Positions 27,477 to 35,659 of a stretch of 64,000 nt of DNA are shown here, in pieces. The position numbers and the translations under genes are program-made. Position 1 is the stretch's first letter; every line of letters begins with the position of its first letter. Source of the DNA: Pseudomonas sp. ERMR1:02 (GTDB lineage Bacteria > Pseudomonadota > Gammaproteobacteria > Pseudomonadales > Pseudomonadaceae); NCBI RefSeq assembly GCF_002277815.1, contig NZ_NKJI01000014.1, forward strand, positions 100,709 to 164,708, read 5' to 3'. The notes below the pieces were generated by a model, which was not told the DNA's origin, did no database searches, and was given only the letters and a program-made list of their open reading frames with translations.

Positions 27477-28391
27477 TTAGAACTGATCGAGGTCGTTGAT
27501 GAACGCACAGATGCTCTCCCGGAGCCACCGGTGTATTACGTCTTGCTCCATTGTGCGATGCCAGATCATGACTTCGCGCATGACAGGGATTTTCACTGGG
27601 GTAGGCAGGATGCGAAGTGGGAGATGTGTGGCATAAAGCTTGGCCAGCCGTTGGTGCATGGTAGCAATGCGCTGGGTTCCAACGATTAGCTGCGGGAGTG
27701 TATTGAAGTCGTTAGTGATGACCTCTAATCGCCGATTAAAACCGTATCGGCTCATAAGCCAGTCCTCGATACTTAATTCTCGAGTACGACCAAAGCCAAC
27801 CGAGACGTGCCCCATCTCCATATATTGCTCCAGCGAAAGGCTGTCGCCGACCCGGTCGTTGTTTGCGCAGACTACGCAGACGTGTTCTTCCTCAAACAGA
27901 ACCTGTGAAGGATGTCCATCTATGATGTATCGCTCGGGAACGATCATCAAATCAACCTCTCCGCGAACCAGGAAGTCACTTGAGTTGCCGCGAGGGCTAA
28001 TCATTTCAAAAGTGATGTTTGGTGCTATTTCATGAATGCGCTGAATGACCCTCGCGAACAGTACGCTGATCAGGTAGTCCGAGGTTATTACCCGAAAGTG
28101 ACGCTTGCTGCTGGCAGGGTCAAACACCTTCCTGGTGGTGATCGAGGAGCGAATAGTGAGCAGCACTTCGCGTACTGGAGCAGCCAGTTCAAGAGCATAG
28201 GGAGTGGGCTGCATTTTGCGTCCTACCGGAACCAGTAACTCGTCCTCGAAATACGTTCTCAATCGAGCCAATACGCCGCTGGTAGCGGACTGACTCATGT
28301 GCATTCGTTCTGCGGCTCGGGTGATGTTCTGCTCATCGAGCAGAATGTCGAGACCTATAAGTAAATTCAAATCCAGATGATCTAAGCGCAT
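27477..28391 (-). CDS. NodD-like LysR-type regulator
   Basis: This 304-residue protein opens MRLDHLDLNLLIGLDILLDE, then QNITRAAERMHMSQSATSGV and LARLRTYFEDELLVPVGRKM. This is the NodD-like subgroup start (LDLNLL, then an extended wing). The effector-binding domain follows (RGEVDLMIVPERYI). It is divergent from the extradiol dioxygenase gene. Two ATC-N9-GAT boxes, the NodD-type recognition pattern, lie upstream of the dioxygenase and the monooxygenase, so it very probably activates this pathway in response to an aromatic inducer. It precedes the alpha/beta hydrolase gene on the same strand. Confidence 0.88.
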   Translation of the reverse strand: MRLDHLDLNLLIGLDILLDEQNITRAAERMHMSQSATSGVLARLRTYFEDELLVPVGRKMQPTPYALELAAPVREVLLTIRSSITTRKVFDPASSKRHFRVITSDYLISVLFARVIQRIHEIAPNITFEMISPRGNSSDFLVRGEVDLMIVPERYIIDGHPSQVLFEEEHVCVVCANNDRVGDSLSLEQYMEMGHVSVGFGRTRELSIEDWLMSRYGFNRRLEVITNDFNTLPQLIVGTQRIATMHQRLAKLYATHLPLRILPTPVKIPVMREVMIWHRTMEQDVIHRWLRESICAFINDLDQF

Positions 28392-28544
28392 GGATGGGTT
28401 CCGCTTCTTCTATTTGTTTTCGCGATACCTTCGCGCGCTAGCATGGCGTCGTCAAGACCTTAGCTGGTCGCGCCAGTCCATCCGTGACACAGCTCCACAT
28501 TTCTGATGGGCGTGTCGCTAGATATCGGTTTAGTCGATACGTCT

Positions 28545-28566
28545 CATCCGTACATGCGATTAGTCA
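28545..28566 (+). promoter_or_regulatory. NodD-type box (ATC-N9-GAT) upstream of the dioxygenase, copy 1
   Basis: A 22-bp element, CATCC then G then TACATGCGATTAGTCA, contains ATC (28546-28548), nine bases and GAT (28558-28560). The same element with one mismatch recurs at 30018-30039. It lies about 115 bp before the dioxygenase start, in the divergent region shared with the LysR gene. Confidence 0.65.
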
Positions 28567-28680
28567 GCAATCGCAGGTGTCAGCATTCTATGTCCCTATT
28601 CGGTCATGGCCAGCTCGTTACATATCAACGCCGCCCATCGTACTGAACCTAATAATCATAATTTTAACGGAGTGGTAGCC

Positions 28681-29619
28681 ATGAAAATCATTGGCCTTGA
28701 CGCCCTTGTATTTGGCGTCGATGACATTAAGTCTTGTACCGAGTGCCTGCTTGACTATGGATTAACCTCGGTAGATGCGGACGAGAAGGGCGGTCGTTTC
28801 GAAGCCTTGGACGGGACTTCAATCATCATTCGCTCGGCAGATGACACAAGTCTGCCGTTGGCGATGGGGCCAGGCTCATCTATTCGCGAAACCGTGTACG
28901 GGGTATCCAGCGCGGCTGACCTTGACGCCATCGAAGATGAGTTGGCGCGTGATCGACAAGTAACCCGTGACAAAAATGGTGCGTTGCATAGCGTCGATGA
29001 CATGGGTTTTGCCATCGCCTTTCAAGTCAGTGTGCGTCGTGAGTTTTCGGCCCCGGCTGATCTCACCAACGCCCCAGGTAGCACGCCCCAGCGCCCGCAC
29101 AATCAGCCGGGCATTAGTCTCGACATGCCCGCCATTCCGCGCACCCTGTCACATGTGGTGTATTTCGTTCCAGATGCTGCCAAGGCGGAAGCTTTTTACA
29201 AACGCCTGGGTTTTGTTACTACCGATACCTTCATTGGGGCCGGCCCGTTTATGCGTCCAGCGGGTTCGGATGACCACCACTGCCTGTTCATGATCCAGAC
29301 TCCTCCCCACATGAAGGGCTGCGAGCACTTCACATTTCACCTCGGCAGTGGAACTGAAGTGCTGTTGGCGGGGCGGCGTTTTGAGCAGAAAGGTTGGACC
29401 AGCTTCTGGGGGCCTGGCCGTCACCTGTTTGGCTCTAACTGGTTTTGGTACTTCAACAGCCCACTGGGTTGTCATATCGAATACGACGCCGACATGGACA
29501 AACATGACGGCGACTGGGAGGCACGCCAAGCGCCGCTCACAGCGGATAACTCGCAGCTGTTCCTTTTCTCCTCGAAAGAGAAGTGGGCGCCGGGCGGTCC
29601 CCAGCCAAAACATGCTTAA
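28681..29619 (+). CDS. VOC-family type I extradiol ring-cleavage dioxygenase
   Basis: This 312-residue two-domain vicinal-oxygen-chelate protein starts at 28681 (MKIIGLDALVFGVDDIKSCT) with GGAG 8 nt upstream. The N-terminal domain lacks metal ligands. The C-terminal domain shows the His-His-Glu iron triad: H158 (RTLSHVVYF), H216 (CEHFTFHLGSG) and E267 (GCHIEYDAD). It should insert O2 next to the hydroxyls of a catechol-type ring. The substrate is unknown. It is the first gene of a long plus-strand run and follows a NodD-type box. Confidence 0.82.
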   Translation: MKIIGLDALVFGVDDIKSCTECLLDYGLTSVDADEKGGRFEALDGTSIIIRSADDTSLPLAMGPGSSIRETVYGVSSAADLDAIEDELARDRQVTRDKNGALHSVDDMGFAIAFQVSVRREFSAPADLTNAPGSTPQRPHNQPGISLDMPAIPRTLSHVVYFVPDAAKAEAFYKRLGFVTTDTFIGAGPFMRPAGSDDHHCLFMIQTPPHMKGCEHFTFHLGSGTEVLLAGRRFEQKGWTSFWGPGRHLFGSNWFWYFNSPLGCHIEYDADMDKHDGDWEARQAPLTADNSQLFLFSSKEKWAPGGPQPKHA

Positions 29620-29632
29620 TAGGGCTGCGTGC

Positions 29633-29989
29633 ATGGAGAAGGTGGCGCTGTGCCTGGTTAGTGAGCTCGCAGAGGGGCAGTCCCGCGGATTCGATCCGCT
29701 GGGTCTGGGGCGAGATAGCCTATTTGCTTTGGTTCATCAGGGCGAAGTGAGGCTGTACCGCAACAGCTGCCCGCATTTGGATGTGCGTTTGGAGTACCGC
29801 AAAGACCGTTTTATGTCCGCCGACGGCCAACGAGTCATTTGCTACGCGCACGGTGCACAGTTCCTTCCTGAGTCCGGTTTGTGTGTCTATGGGCCGTGCC
29901 TGGGAGAGAGTTTGAGCGCCCTTGAATATCGGATTGAGAAGGGATGGCTGATGATTTCGATCGATCAACTGCAGGTAGGTGTAGCTTGA
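29633..29989 (+). CDS. Small Rieske [2Fe-2S] protein
   Basis: This protein of about 118 residues begins MEKVALCLVSELAEGQSRGF. It contains a Rieske site, C-P-H in RNSCPHLDVRLEY and C-Y-A-H in RVICYAHGAQF, with a longer than usual gap between the pairs. It is the size of a ferredoxin or isolated Rieske domain; no oxygenase large subunit or reductase lies next to it. An in-frame ATG at 29612 would overlap the dioxygenase stop, so translation may be coupled. It may feed electrons to an oxygenase elsewhere, or be a sensor or accessory protein. Confidence 0.75.
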   Translation: MEKVALCLVSELAEGQSRGFDPLGLGRDSLFALVHQGEVRLYRNSCPHLDVRLEYRKDRFMSADGQRVICYAHGAQFLPESGLCVYGPCLGESLSALEYRIEKGWLMISIDQLQVGVA

Positions 29990-30017
29990 GCTTGGTATCG
30001 GTTTTTTTGATGCCTTG

Positions 30018-30039
30018 CATCCTTACATGCGATTAGTCA
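30018..30039 (+). promoter_or_regulatory. NodD-type box (ATC-N9-GAT) upstream of the FAD monooxygenase, copy 2
   Basis: CATCC then T then TACATGCGATTAGTCA repeats the element at 28545-28566 with a single difference. ATC is at 30019-30021 and GAT at 30031-30033. It lies about 122 bp before the monooxygenase start, almost the same distance as copy 1 from its gene, implying a second LysR-controlled promoter inside the cluster. Confidence 0.65.
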
Positions 30040-30160
30040 AATCCTTGATTTGCCCCGAAACTGAAAATCAGCAAGTGCGTAGTGTGAGTTCCGCGGATGA
30101 CGAAGCCTGATTCGTCAACGCGCAGCTCAATCGAATTATAAGAACAGACGTGGGAACGCC

Positions 30161-31285
30161 ATGAATACAGTGAGCAAGGTGTTGGTAGTAGGTGGTGGTA
30201 TCGGTGGTCTGTGCGCCGCCATTGCATTACGTCGTAAAGGCATTGATGTAGATCTCGTAGAGCTCAACTCAGAGTGGACTGTCTATGGGGTCGGCATCAT
30301 TCAGCAGGGCAATGTAGTCCGCGAGATGTCTAAGCTGGGCGTGCTCGACGGCTATCTGGACGCCGCTTTTGCCTTTGATGACGTGACCATCAACACTGCG
30401 TCAGGCCAGCAGTTGGCACGCATTCCTGGCCAGCGGTTGGCTGGGCCACAGTACCCGGCCAACGTTGGTATTTCCCGTCTGGCTTTGCACAAGGTACTGA
30501 GCGAAACCGCTATCGAGCTGGGCACGAGTGTTCGACTTGGACTGTCTGTTGAAACCCTGAGTGAGGATGCAGAGGGCGTAGACGTGGTGTTCACCGATGG
30601 CAGCCAGGATAGTTATAGCCTGGTGGTCGGCGCAGATGGTTTGTTCTCGAAAGTTCGTGGCCTGCTGTTCAGTGACAAATATCAACCGCGCTTCACCGGT
30701 CAGTCTGTCTGGCGCTACAACTTTCCTCGTAATGCACATATTGATCACCTTGCTACCTATCAGGGCCCGGCTGGCAACGCGGGCCTGGTACCGCTGGCAG
30801 ATGATCTTATGTACATGTTTGTGACCTCCCATGAACCGACTAATCCACGGATGAATAGGACCACTCTGGCTGCAGAGATGCGTCAGCGCCTGCATGGCTT
30901 CGACGGTTTGATCGGTGAGTTGCGCGAGCAAATCAACGACAGTGCAAAGGTGGTCTACAAACCGCTGGAAGTGGTGTTCGTCGATGAGCCTTGGTACCGC
31001 GGTCGGGTGCTGCTGATTGGCGATGCTGCTCACGCCACTACACCACATCTTGGGCAGGGCGCCGGCATGGCTATTGAAGATGCCGTGGTGCTCAGCGAAG
31101 AGTTGACTGCTGGCGGCAATATCGAACATCAGCTTCAGCGCTTTATGGCGCGTCGGTTTGAGCGCTGTAAGTGTATTGCGCAAAGCTCGGTCATGGTCGG
31201 TGAGAAAGAAATCGCCAAAGACCGCAGCTTTGACAGTGTTGCACTGGTCAAAAAAATACTCGCGCTCACCGCTGAACCGATCTGA
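30161..31285 (+). CDS. FAD-dependent aromatic hydroxylase (PHBH-fold)
   Basis: This 374-residue group A flavoprotein monooxygenase has the dinucleotide motif KVLVVGGGIGGLCAAIALRR at the start, the DG motif VVGADGLFSKVRGLL near residue 160 and the GD motif VLLIGDAAHATTPHLGQGAG near residue 285. Enzymes of this type hydroxylate phenolic or N-heteroaromatic acids with NAD(P)H and O2. In the cluster it would make the vicinal diol that the extradiol dioxygenase cleaves. It has its own NodD-type box upstream. Confidence 0.85.
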   Translation: MNTVSKVLVVGGGIGGLCAAIALRRKGIDVDLVELNSEWTVYGVGIIQQGNVVREMSKLGVLDGYLDAAFAFDDVTINTASGQQLARIPGQRLAGPQYPANVGISRLALHKVLSETAIELGTSVRLGLSVETLSEDAEGVDVVFTDGSQDSYSLVVGADGLFSKVRGLLFSDKYQPRFTGQSVWRYNFPRNAHIDHLATYQGPAGNAGLVPLADDLMYMFVTSHEPTNPRMNRTTLAAEMRQRLHGFDGLIGELREQINDSAKVVYKPLEVVFVDEPWYRGRVLLIGDAAHATTPHLGQGAGMAIEDAVVLSEELTAGGNIEHQLQRFMARRFERCKCIAQSSVMVGEKEIAKDRSFDSVALVKKILALTAEPI

Positions 31286-31414
31286 CTGTTTGCGGCGTCT
31301 AGCCGCTCCTCTGGAAACTTATTGAATACCCGGCCAAGGGGGGCTAAGTGCCCCTGCAAGAAGGCTGTGCCCCCTTAAGAACCACCGCATAACAATAATA
31401 ATGAGGCTAAATTA

Positions 31415-33094
31415 ATGTCATATTGCAACGTCGCTGAGCCTAGGTACGCACCGTTCATCCTGACGCTAGCGGCTCTCTTGGTACTTGGCGCGCCAACTGC
31501 TGAGGCCTTCCAAATTGATACGGGTAACCCAGATATTAGTCTTCAGTGGGATAACACCCTCAAATACAGCTCTGCTTGGCGTCTGAAGGATCAAAGCAGT
31601 CGACTGACTAAGGGGCCGGTAGCCCTTAACCAGGATGACGGTGACCGCAACTTCGATAAGGGGCTGATCTCCAACCGCCTGGATATTTTGTCCGAGTTAG
31701 ATATGTCTTTTGGAGATTTCGGTGCCCGCGTCAGCGGTGCCACGTGGTACGACACCAAATACCAAGATGACAACGACAATGATGACCCCACCCGTTCCAA
31801 TCAGCGCTCTGTGGCATATAACCACTTCACTGATGACGTTCGTCACCTGCATGGTGGCGATGGTGAAATTCTCGATGCTTTTATTTACTGGAACGGTGAG
31901 TTAGCGAATCGGGCAGTTTCAGTCCGTGCGGGCCGGCATGGCCTGATTTGGGGTGAAAGCTTGTTCTTCGGTGCCAACGGCATTGCTGGCGGTATGGCGC
32001 CAGTTGACGTAGTCAAGGCAGTCTCGGTACCCAACACCCAGTTCAAGGAAATCACCCGGCCGGTCAATCAGCTGTCAACTACTTATCAGCTAACCGATGA
32101 CTTGTCGGTAGGTGCTTACTACCAACTTGAGTGGGAAGAGACCCGTCTGCCAGGTTCCGGTAGTTACTTCTCGACCGGTGACAACATCGGGGAAGGTAAT
32201 GAACGAATAATCGTTGGAGGACCGTTCCCGTCATTTTTGGGCGGAAATCCTGACAGTCCAGCCGCGTTTTTTCATGGCAAAGACAAAGATGCTAAAAGCT
32301 CAGGCCAGGGCGGGTTGCAGCTTCGCTATTCTGCGGAAAGCGTCGATTACGGCGTGTATGCCATCCAGTACAACGACAAAACGCCCAAGCTTTACCTGAA
32401 GCCCACTGCTGGTGCGCCTGAATTTAGCACCGGCAAAATCGGTGAGTATTACTGGGTTTACCCTGAAGATATCCAAGCCTTTGGCGCTAGCTTTTCTACC
32501 ACAGTTGGGAAATTCAGCTGGGCCGGCGAAACGTCGATGCGCTGGAACATGCCACTGGTATCTAACGGTGTAACCATTGCTCCTGGCCAAGCAGCGGATA
32601 ACAACAATCATGCGTTGTATGCAGTGGGCCGTACTGCGCATGTCAACCTCAACTTCCTCGCATCGTTCGGTCCGTCCTTTATCGCCGAAGAGTCAGCAAT
32701 GGTAGGCGAGATTGCCTGGAACCGTTTGCTCAGTGTTACCAAAAACAATGAGGCGCTTAGCCCCGATGCCACTGATGATGGTGTGGGCATGAAGTTGGTG
32801 TTTACCCCGACCTATCGGCAGATATATCCCGGCCTCGACCTGAGCGTTCCAGTCGGTATCAGCTATTTCCCGATGGGCAAATCGTCGGTAGTCGGCTCCT
32901 TCGGCCCGGACCGTGGCGGCGATATGAACATTGGAGTCAGTGGCACCTACCTGGATAGGGTGACTGTCGGGCTGACCTACACCCACTATTACGGCCCTGA
33001 GAATACCAATGTCAGTGCGGCCAGCACTTTCAATTTCGAACAGTCGCTGAAAGATCGGGACTTCCTTGCTTTTTCCGTCAAGACCACTTTTTAA
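31415..33094 (+). CDS. DUF1302 outer-membrane protein
   Basis: This 559-residue protein starts behind GAGG. It has an N-terminal signal (TLAALLVLGAPTAEAFQI) and the DUF1302 opening DISLQWDNTLKYSSAWRLKD, then RNFDKGLISNRLDILSELDM. The C-terminus ends in alternating strands with a terminal Phe (FSVKTTF), so it is very likely an outer-membrane beta-barrel. DUF1302 genes are habitually next to DUF1329 and RND genes in degraders of steroids, fatty acids and aromatics, where a role in moving hydrophobic substrate is suspected but not proved. Confidence 0.85.
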   Translation: MSYCNVAEPRYAPFILTLAALLVLGAPTAEAFQIDTGNPDISLQWDNTLKYSSAWRLKDQSSRLTKGPVALNQDDGDRNFDKGLISNRLDILSELDMSFGDFGARVSGATWYDTKYQDDNDNDDPTRSNQRSVAYNHFTDDVRHLHGGDGEILDAFIYWNGELANRAVSVRAGRHGLIWGESLFFGANGIAGGMAPVDVVKAVSVPNTQFKEITRPVNQLSTTYQLTDDLSVGAYYQLEWEETRLPGSGSYFSTGDNIGEGNERIIVGGPFPSFLGGNPDSPAAFFHGKDKDAKSSGQGGLQLRYSAESVDYGVYAIQYNDKTPKLYLKPTAGAPEFSTGKIGEYYWVYPEDIQAFGASFSTTVGKFSWAGETSMRWNMPLVSNGVTIAPGQAADNNNHALYAVGRTAHVNLNFLASFGPSFIAEESAMVGEIAWNRLLSVTKNNEALSPDATDDGVGMKLVFTPTYRQIYPGLDLSVPVGISYFPMGKSSVVGSFGPDRGGDMNIGVSGTYLDRVTVGLTYTHYYGPENTNVSAASTFNFEQSLKDRDFLAFSVKTTF

Positions 33095-33106
33095 GAGAGC
33101 GTGAGT

Positions 33107-34480
33107 ATGACTATCCAGTTCAAACTTAAGTCGCTGTGCTTTGCCTTGGTCAGTGCCATGGTTATTAGTGTTTCACCCGCCATGGCGGCGACTGCACCAG
33201 AAGCTGCCCAGTTGGGCAAAACTCTGACCCCCCTGGGTGGAGAAAAAGCCGGCAACGCCGATGGCAGTATCCCTGCCTGGGACGGTGGTTATACCAAGGT
33301 GGATCCAGCCTACAGACAGGGTGGAAAACGCCTTGATCCTTTCTCCGCAGAAAAGCCTTTGTTCAGTATTACTGCCAAAAACCTGGCTCAATATGCGGAC
33401 AAGCTAAACGATGGCACCAAGGCGATGTTTGCCAAGTACCCGGAAACTTATCGGGTTGATGTTTACCCTACCCACCGTACCGCAGCAGCCCCTCAATGGG
33501 TCTACGACAACTCTGCCAGGAATGCTGTCAACGCCAAGTTAATCGACAGCAGCGCGGGAGTCATCCCGGACGGTGCTTACGGCGGGATTCCGTTTCCGAT
33601 TCCAAAGACCGGCGAAGAAGCTATGTGGAACCACCTGCTTTCCTGGCGTGGTACCTCGGTTTCCATGCATTTTCGTCACCACTTAATGACCGCTGATGGC
33701 GTTCAGGTAATGACCACAGACGGTAAAGCCATCCAGGAGATGCCGTACTACTACCCGGAAGGTTCTGCGGAAACTTTTGATGGCTTTTACTGGATGTTCC
33801 GCCTGCTTAATATTGGTCCGCCTATCCGAACTGGCGAGCAGGTCCTGGGCCGGGCCAACCTTAACGGCGACAAGAGCCAATCTCACGTTTACCTAGCGGG
33901 CCAGCGACGGGTCCGCAAACTACCTAACGCCTGCTGCGACACGCCTACACCGGCTACTGCTGGGGTCATGAGCTTCGATGAACTGTCGGTTTACTCGGGA
34001 CGGTTGGATATCTTCAACTGGAAGTTGGTAGGCAAACAAGAAATGTACGTGCCCTATAACGGCAATAAGGTCCAGACCGCTGCCAAGCCTGAAGACTTGT
34101 TCGCCAAGCACCACATGAATCCAGATTATGTGCGATGGGAGTTGCACCGTGTCTGGGTGGTCGAAGCTAACTTGGCTCCGGGCAAGCGCCACCAACTGCC
34201 TAAAGGACGGTACTACCTGGACGAGGACAGTTGGCAAGCTCTGCTGGGCGACCGTTGGGATGCTAGTGGTCAGTTGGCAAAAACCTTGTGGGCACTGCCT
34301 GCGGTGATGCCGGATATCCCAGCTCACGCGACCTTGTCGTCCGGCTTTTATGACTTGACATCAGGTGCCTGGTTTATACAGAACGTCTATTCGGGGCTCC
34401 CGGAGCAATACGGCATCGTTGATCGATATAAAGGTTCCGAGTTTTCGCCAGCCGCCATGGCGGGGCAGGGCGTGCGTTAA
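33107..34480 (+). CDS. DUF1329 periplasmic/outer-membrane-associated protein
   Basis: This protein of about 457 residues has a Sec signal (LCFALVSAMVISVSPAMA) and the family opening LGKTLTPLGGEKAGNADGSI, then PAWDGGY. It is rich in aromatic residues and has LolB/LolA-like lipid-binding potential according to fold ideas for this family, although no function is established. Start 33107 is preferred over a GTG at 33101 because GAGAG lies 7 nt upstream. The gene follows DUF1302 after 12 nt, the usual pair order. Confidence 0.85.
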   Translation: MTIQFKLKSLCFALVSAMVISVSPAMAATAPEAAQLGKTLTPLGGEKAGNADGSIPAWDGGYTKVDPAYRQGGKRLDPFSAEKPLFSITAKNLAQYADKLNDGTKAMFAKYPETYRVDVYPTHRTAAAPQWVYDNSARNAVNAKLIDSSAGVIPDGAYGGIPFPIPKTGEEAMWNHLLSWRGTSVSMHFRHHLMTADGVQVMTTDGKAIQEMPYYYPEGSAETFDGFYWMFRLLNIGPPIRTGEQVLGRANLNGDKSQSHVYLAGQRRVRKLPNACCDTPTPATAGVMSFDELSVYSGRLDIFNWKLVGKQEMYVPYNGNKVQTAAKPEDLFAKHHMNPDYVRWELHRVWVVEANLAPGKRHQLPKGRYYLDEDSWQALLGDRWDASGQLAKTLWALPAVMPDIPAHATLSSGFYDLTSGAWFIQNVYSGLPEQYGIVDRYKGSEFSPAAMAGQGVR

Positions 34481-34551
34481 CGCTGTTGCTTGATGTTCTG
34501 GGGCTGGCGTAGGCCGGCCCCACTGCAAGACGCGATTTTTTGAGGCCAATA

Positions 34552-35655
34552 ATGAAAATAACACCTCCTGCAAAAGGCTTGATGCTCGCATTGGTACTGT
34601 CAGCCAACAGCTTGATCTGCCAAGCGGCAATATCTGCTGTCGGCTCTCCTTTAAATACCCCTGCCATGCACGTAACAGTACCTAGTAAAGCTGTGCTGAT
34701 TGATCTGGCACGAGCAGGGCAGCGTTTGGTCGCGGTGGGTGAGCGGGGGGTGGTGTTGCTTTCAGACGACGATGGTCAGAGCTGGCGACAAGTACCTGTT
34801 CCGGTATCGGTTAGCCTCACGGCCGTACAATTTGTCGACGCTCAGCACGGTTGGGCGCTCGGTCATGCCGGTGTGGTTCTAGCGACTGTAAATGGTGGCG
34901 AGCAGTGGGCGGTGCAACTTAGTGGACTGGCTGCAGCCAATATTGAACTGGACAATGCACGTAAAGATGAGGCTTCCGCTTTAGATATAGAGGCCGCAGA
35001 TTTACGCATCCAGAATGCCGAACGTTTGATTGCCGATGGGCCGGACAAACCTTTTCTAGCACTTCACTTTAGCGATGCCAAGCGCGGCCTTATTGCAGGT
35101 GCGTATGGCATGTTATTGGAAACCACAGATGGTGGCGCCAGCTGGAATTCGCGGATGGGCAAAAGTGATAACCCTGCAGGGGCTCATTTATATGCCATCG
35201 CTAAGCAGGGGACGCATTGGTTCATTGTCGGCGAGCAAGGTTATATGGCCCGTTCCGACGATGACGGCCAGTCCTTCGTGCAACTCGAAAGCCCCTATGA
35301 GGGCAGCTTTTTTACCGCGCAGTTACGTGATGACGGCGCGCTGGTTGTGGCCGGCTTAAAAGGTCATGCTTTCCTTTCCCGCGATGCTGGGCAGAGCTTC
35401 GAGCTAATGCCAGCGCCCATGCCGGTGTCTTTCAGCGATGCCACACGCCTAGCCGATGGCCGCACGTTGCTTGTCAATCAGGCAGGGGCTTTGTTTTTCA
35501 ATAACTCTCAGGCCGGAACTGCCCTGCAGTTCTATGGCAAGCCTTTGGGCAAGCCTGTCACGAGCGTGGTCCAGGCTTCCGACGGCAGTGTGGTGGTTGC
35601 TGGATTTACAGGGCTGTTGCGTATACCGCAGCTATCCACAGCAGTAGCGGAGTGA
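34552..35655 (+). CDS. YCF48/BNR-repeat secreted protein of the RND module
   Basis: This 367-residue protein starts at 34552 (MKITPPAKGLMLALVLSANS, a signal peptide) with GAGG upstream. It contains beta-propeller type repeats such as VGERGVVLLSDDDGQSWRQV, GYMARSDDDGQSFVQLESP and KGHAFLSRDAGQSFELM, typical of photosystem II assembly factor YCF48-like proteins. Such genes accompany MMPL/RND transporter genes in degradation clusters, presumably as a periplasmic partner. It ends 4 nt before the transporter gene. Confidence 0.82.
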   Translation: MKITPPAKGLMLALVLSANSLICQAAISAVGSPLNTPAMHVTVPSKAVLIDLARAGQRLVAVGERGVVLLSDDDGQSWRQVPVPVSVSLTAVQFVDAQHGWALGHAGVVLATVNGGEQWAVQLSGLAAANIELDNARKDEASALDIEAADLRIQNAERLIADGPDKPFLALHFSDAKRGLIAGAYGMLLETTDGGASWNSRMGKSDNPAGAHLYAIAKQGTHWFIVGEQGYMARSDDDGQSFVQLESPYEGSFFTAQLRDDGALVVAGLKGHAFLSRDAGQSFELMPAPMPVSFSDATRLADGRTLLVNQAGALFFNNSQAGTALQFYGKPLGKPVTSVVQASDGSVVVAGFTGLLRIPQLSTAVAE

Positions 35656-35659
35656 GGTT

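Noticed and set aside
34498..34523. Small GC-rich dyad between the DUF1329 and YCF48-like genes
   Set aside because: GGGGC/GCCCC arms are imperfect and the downstream gene is clearly part of the same run, so a terminator call is not supported.
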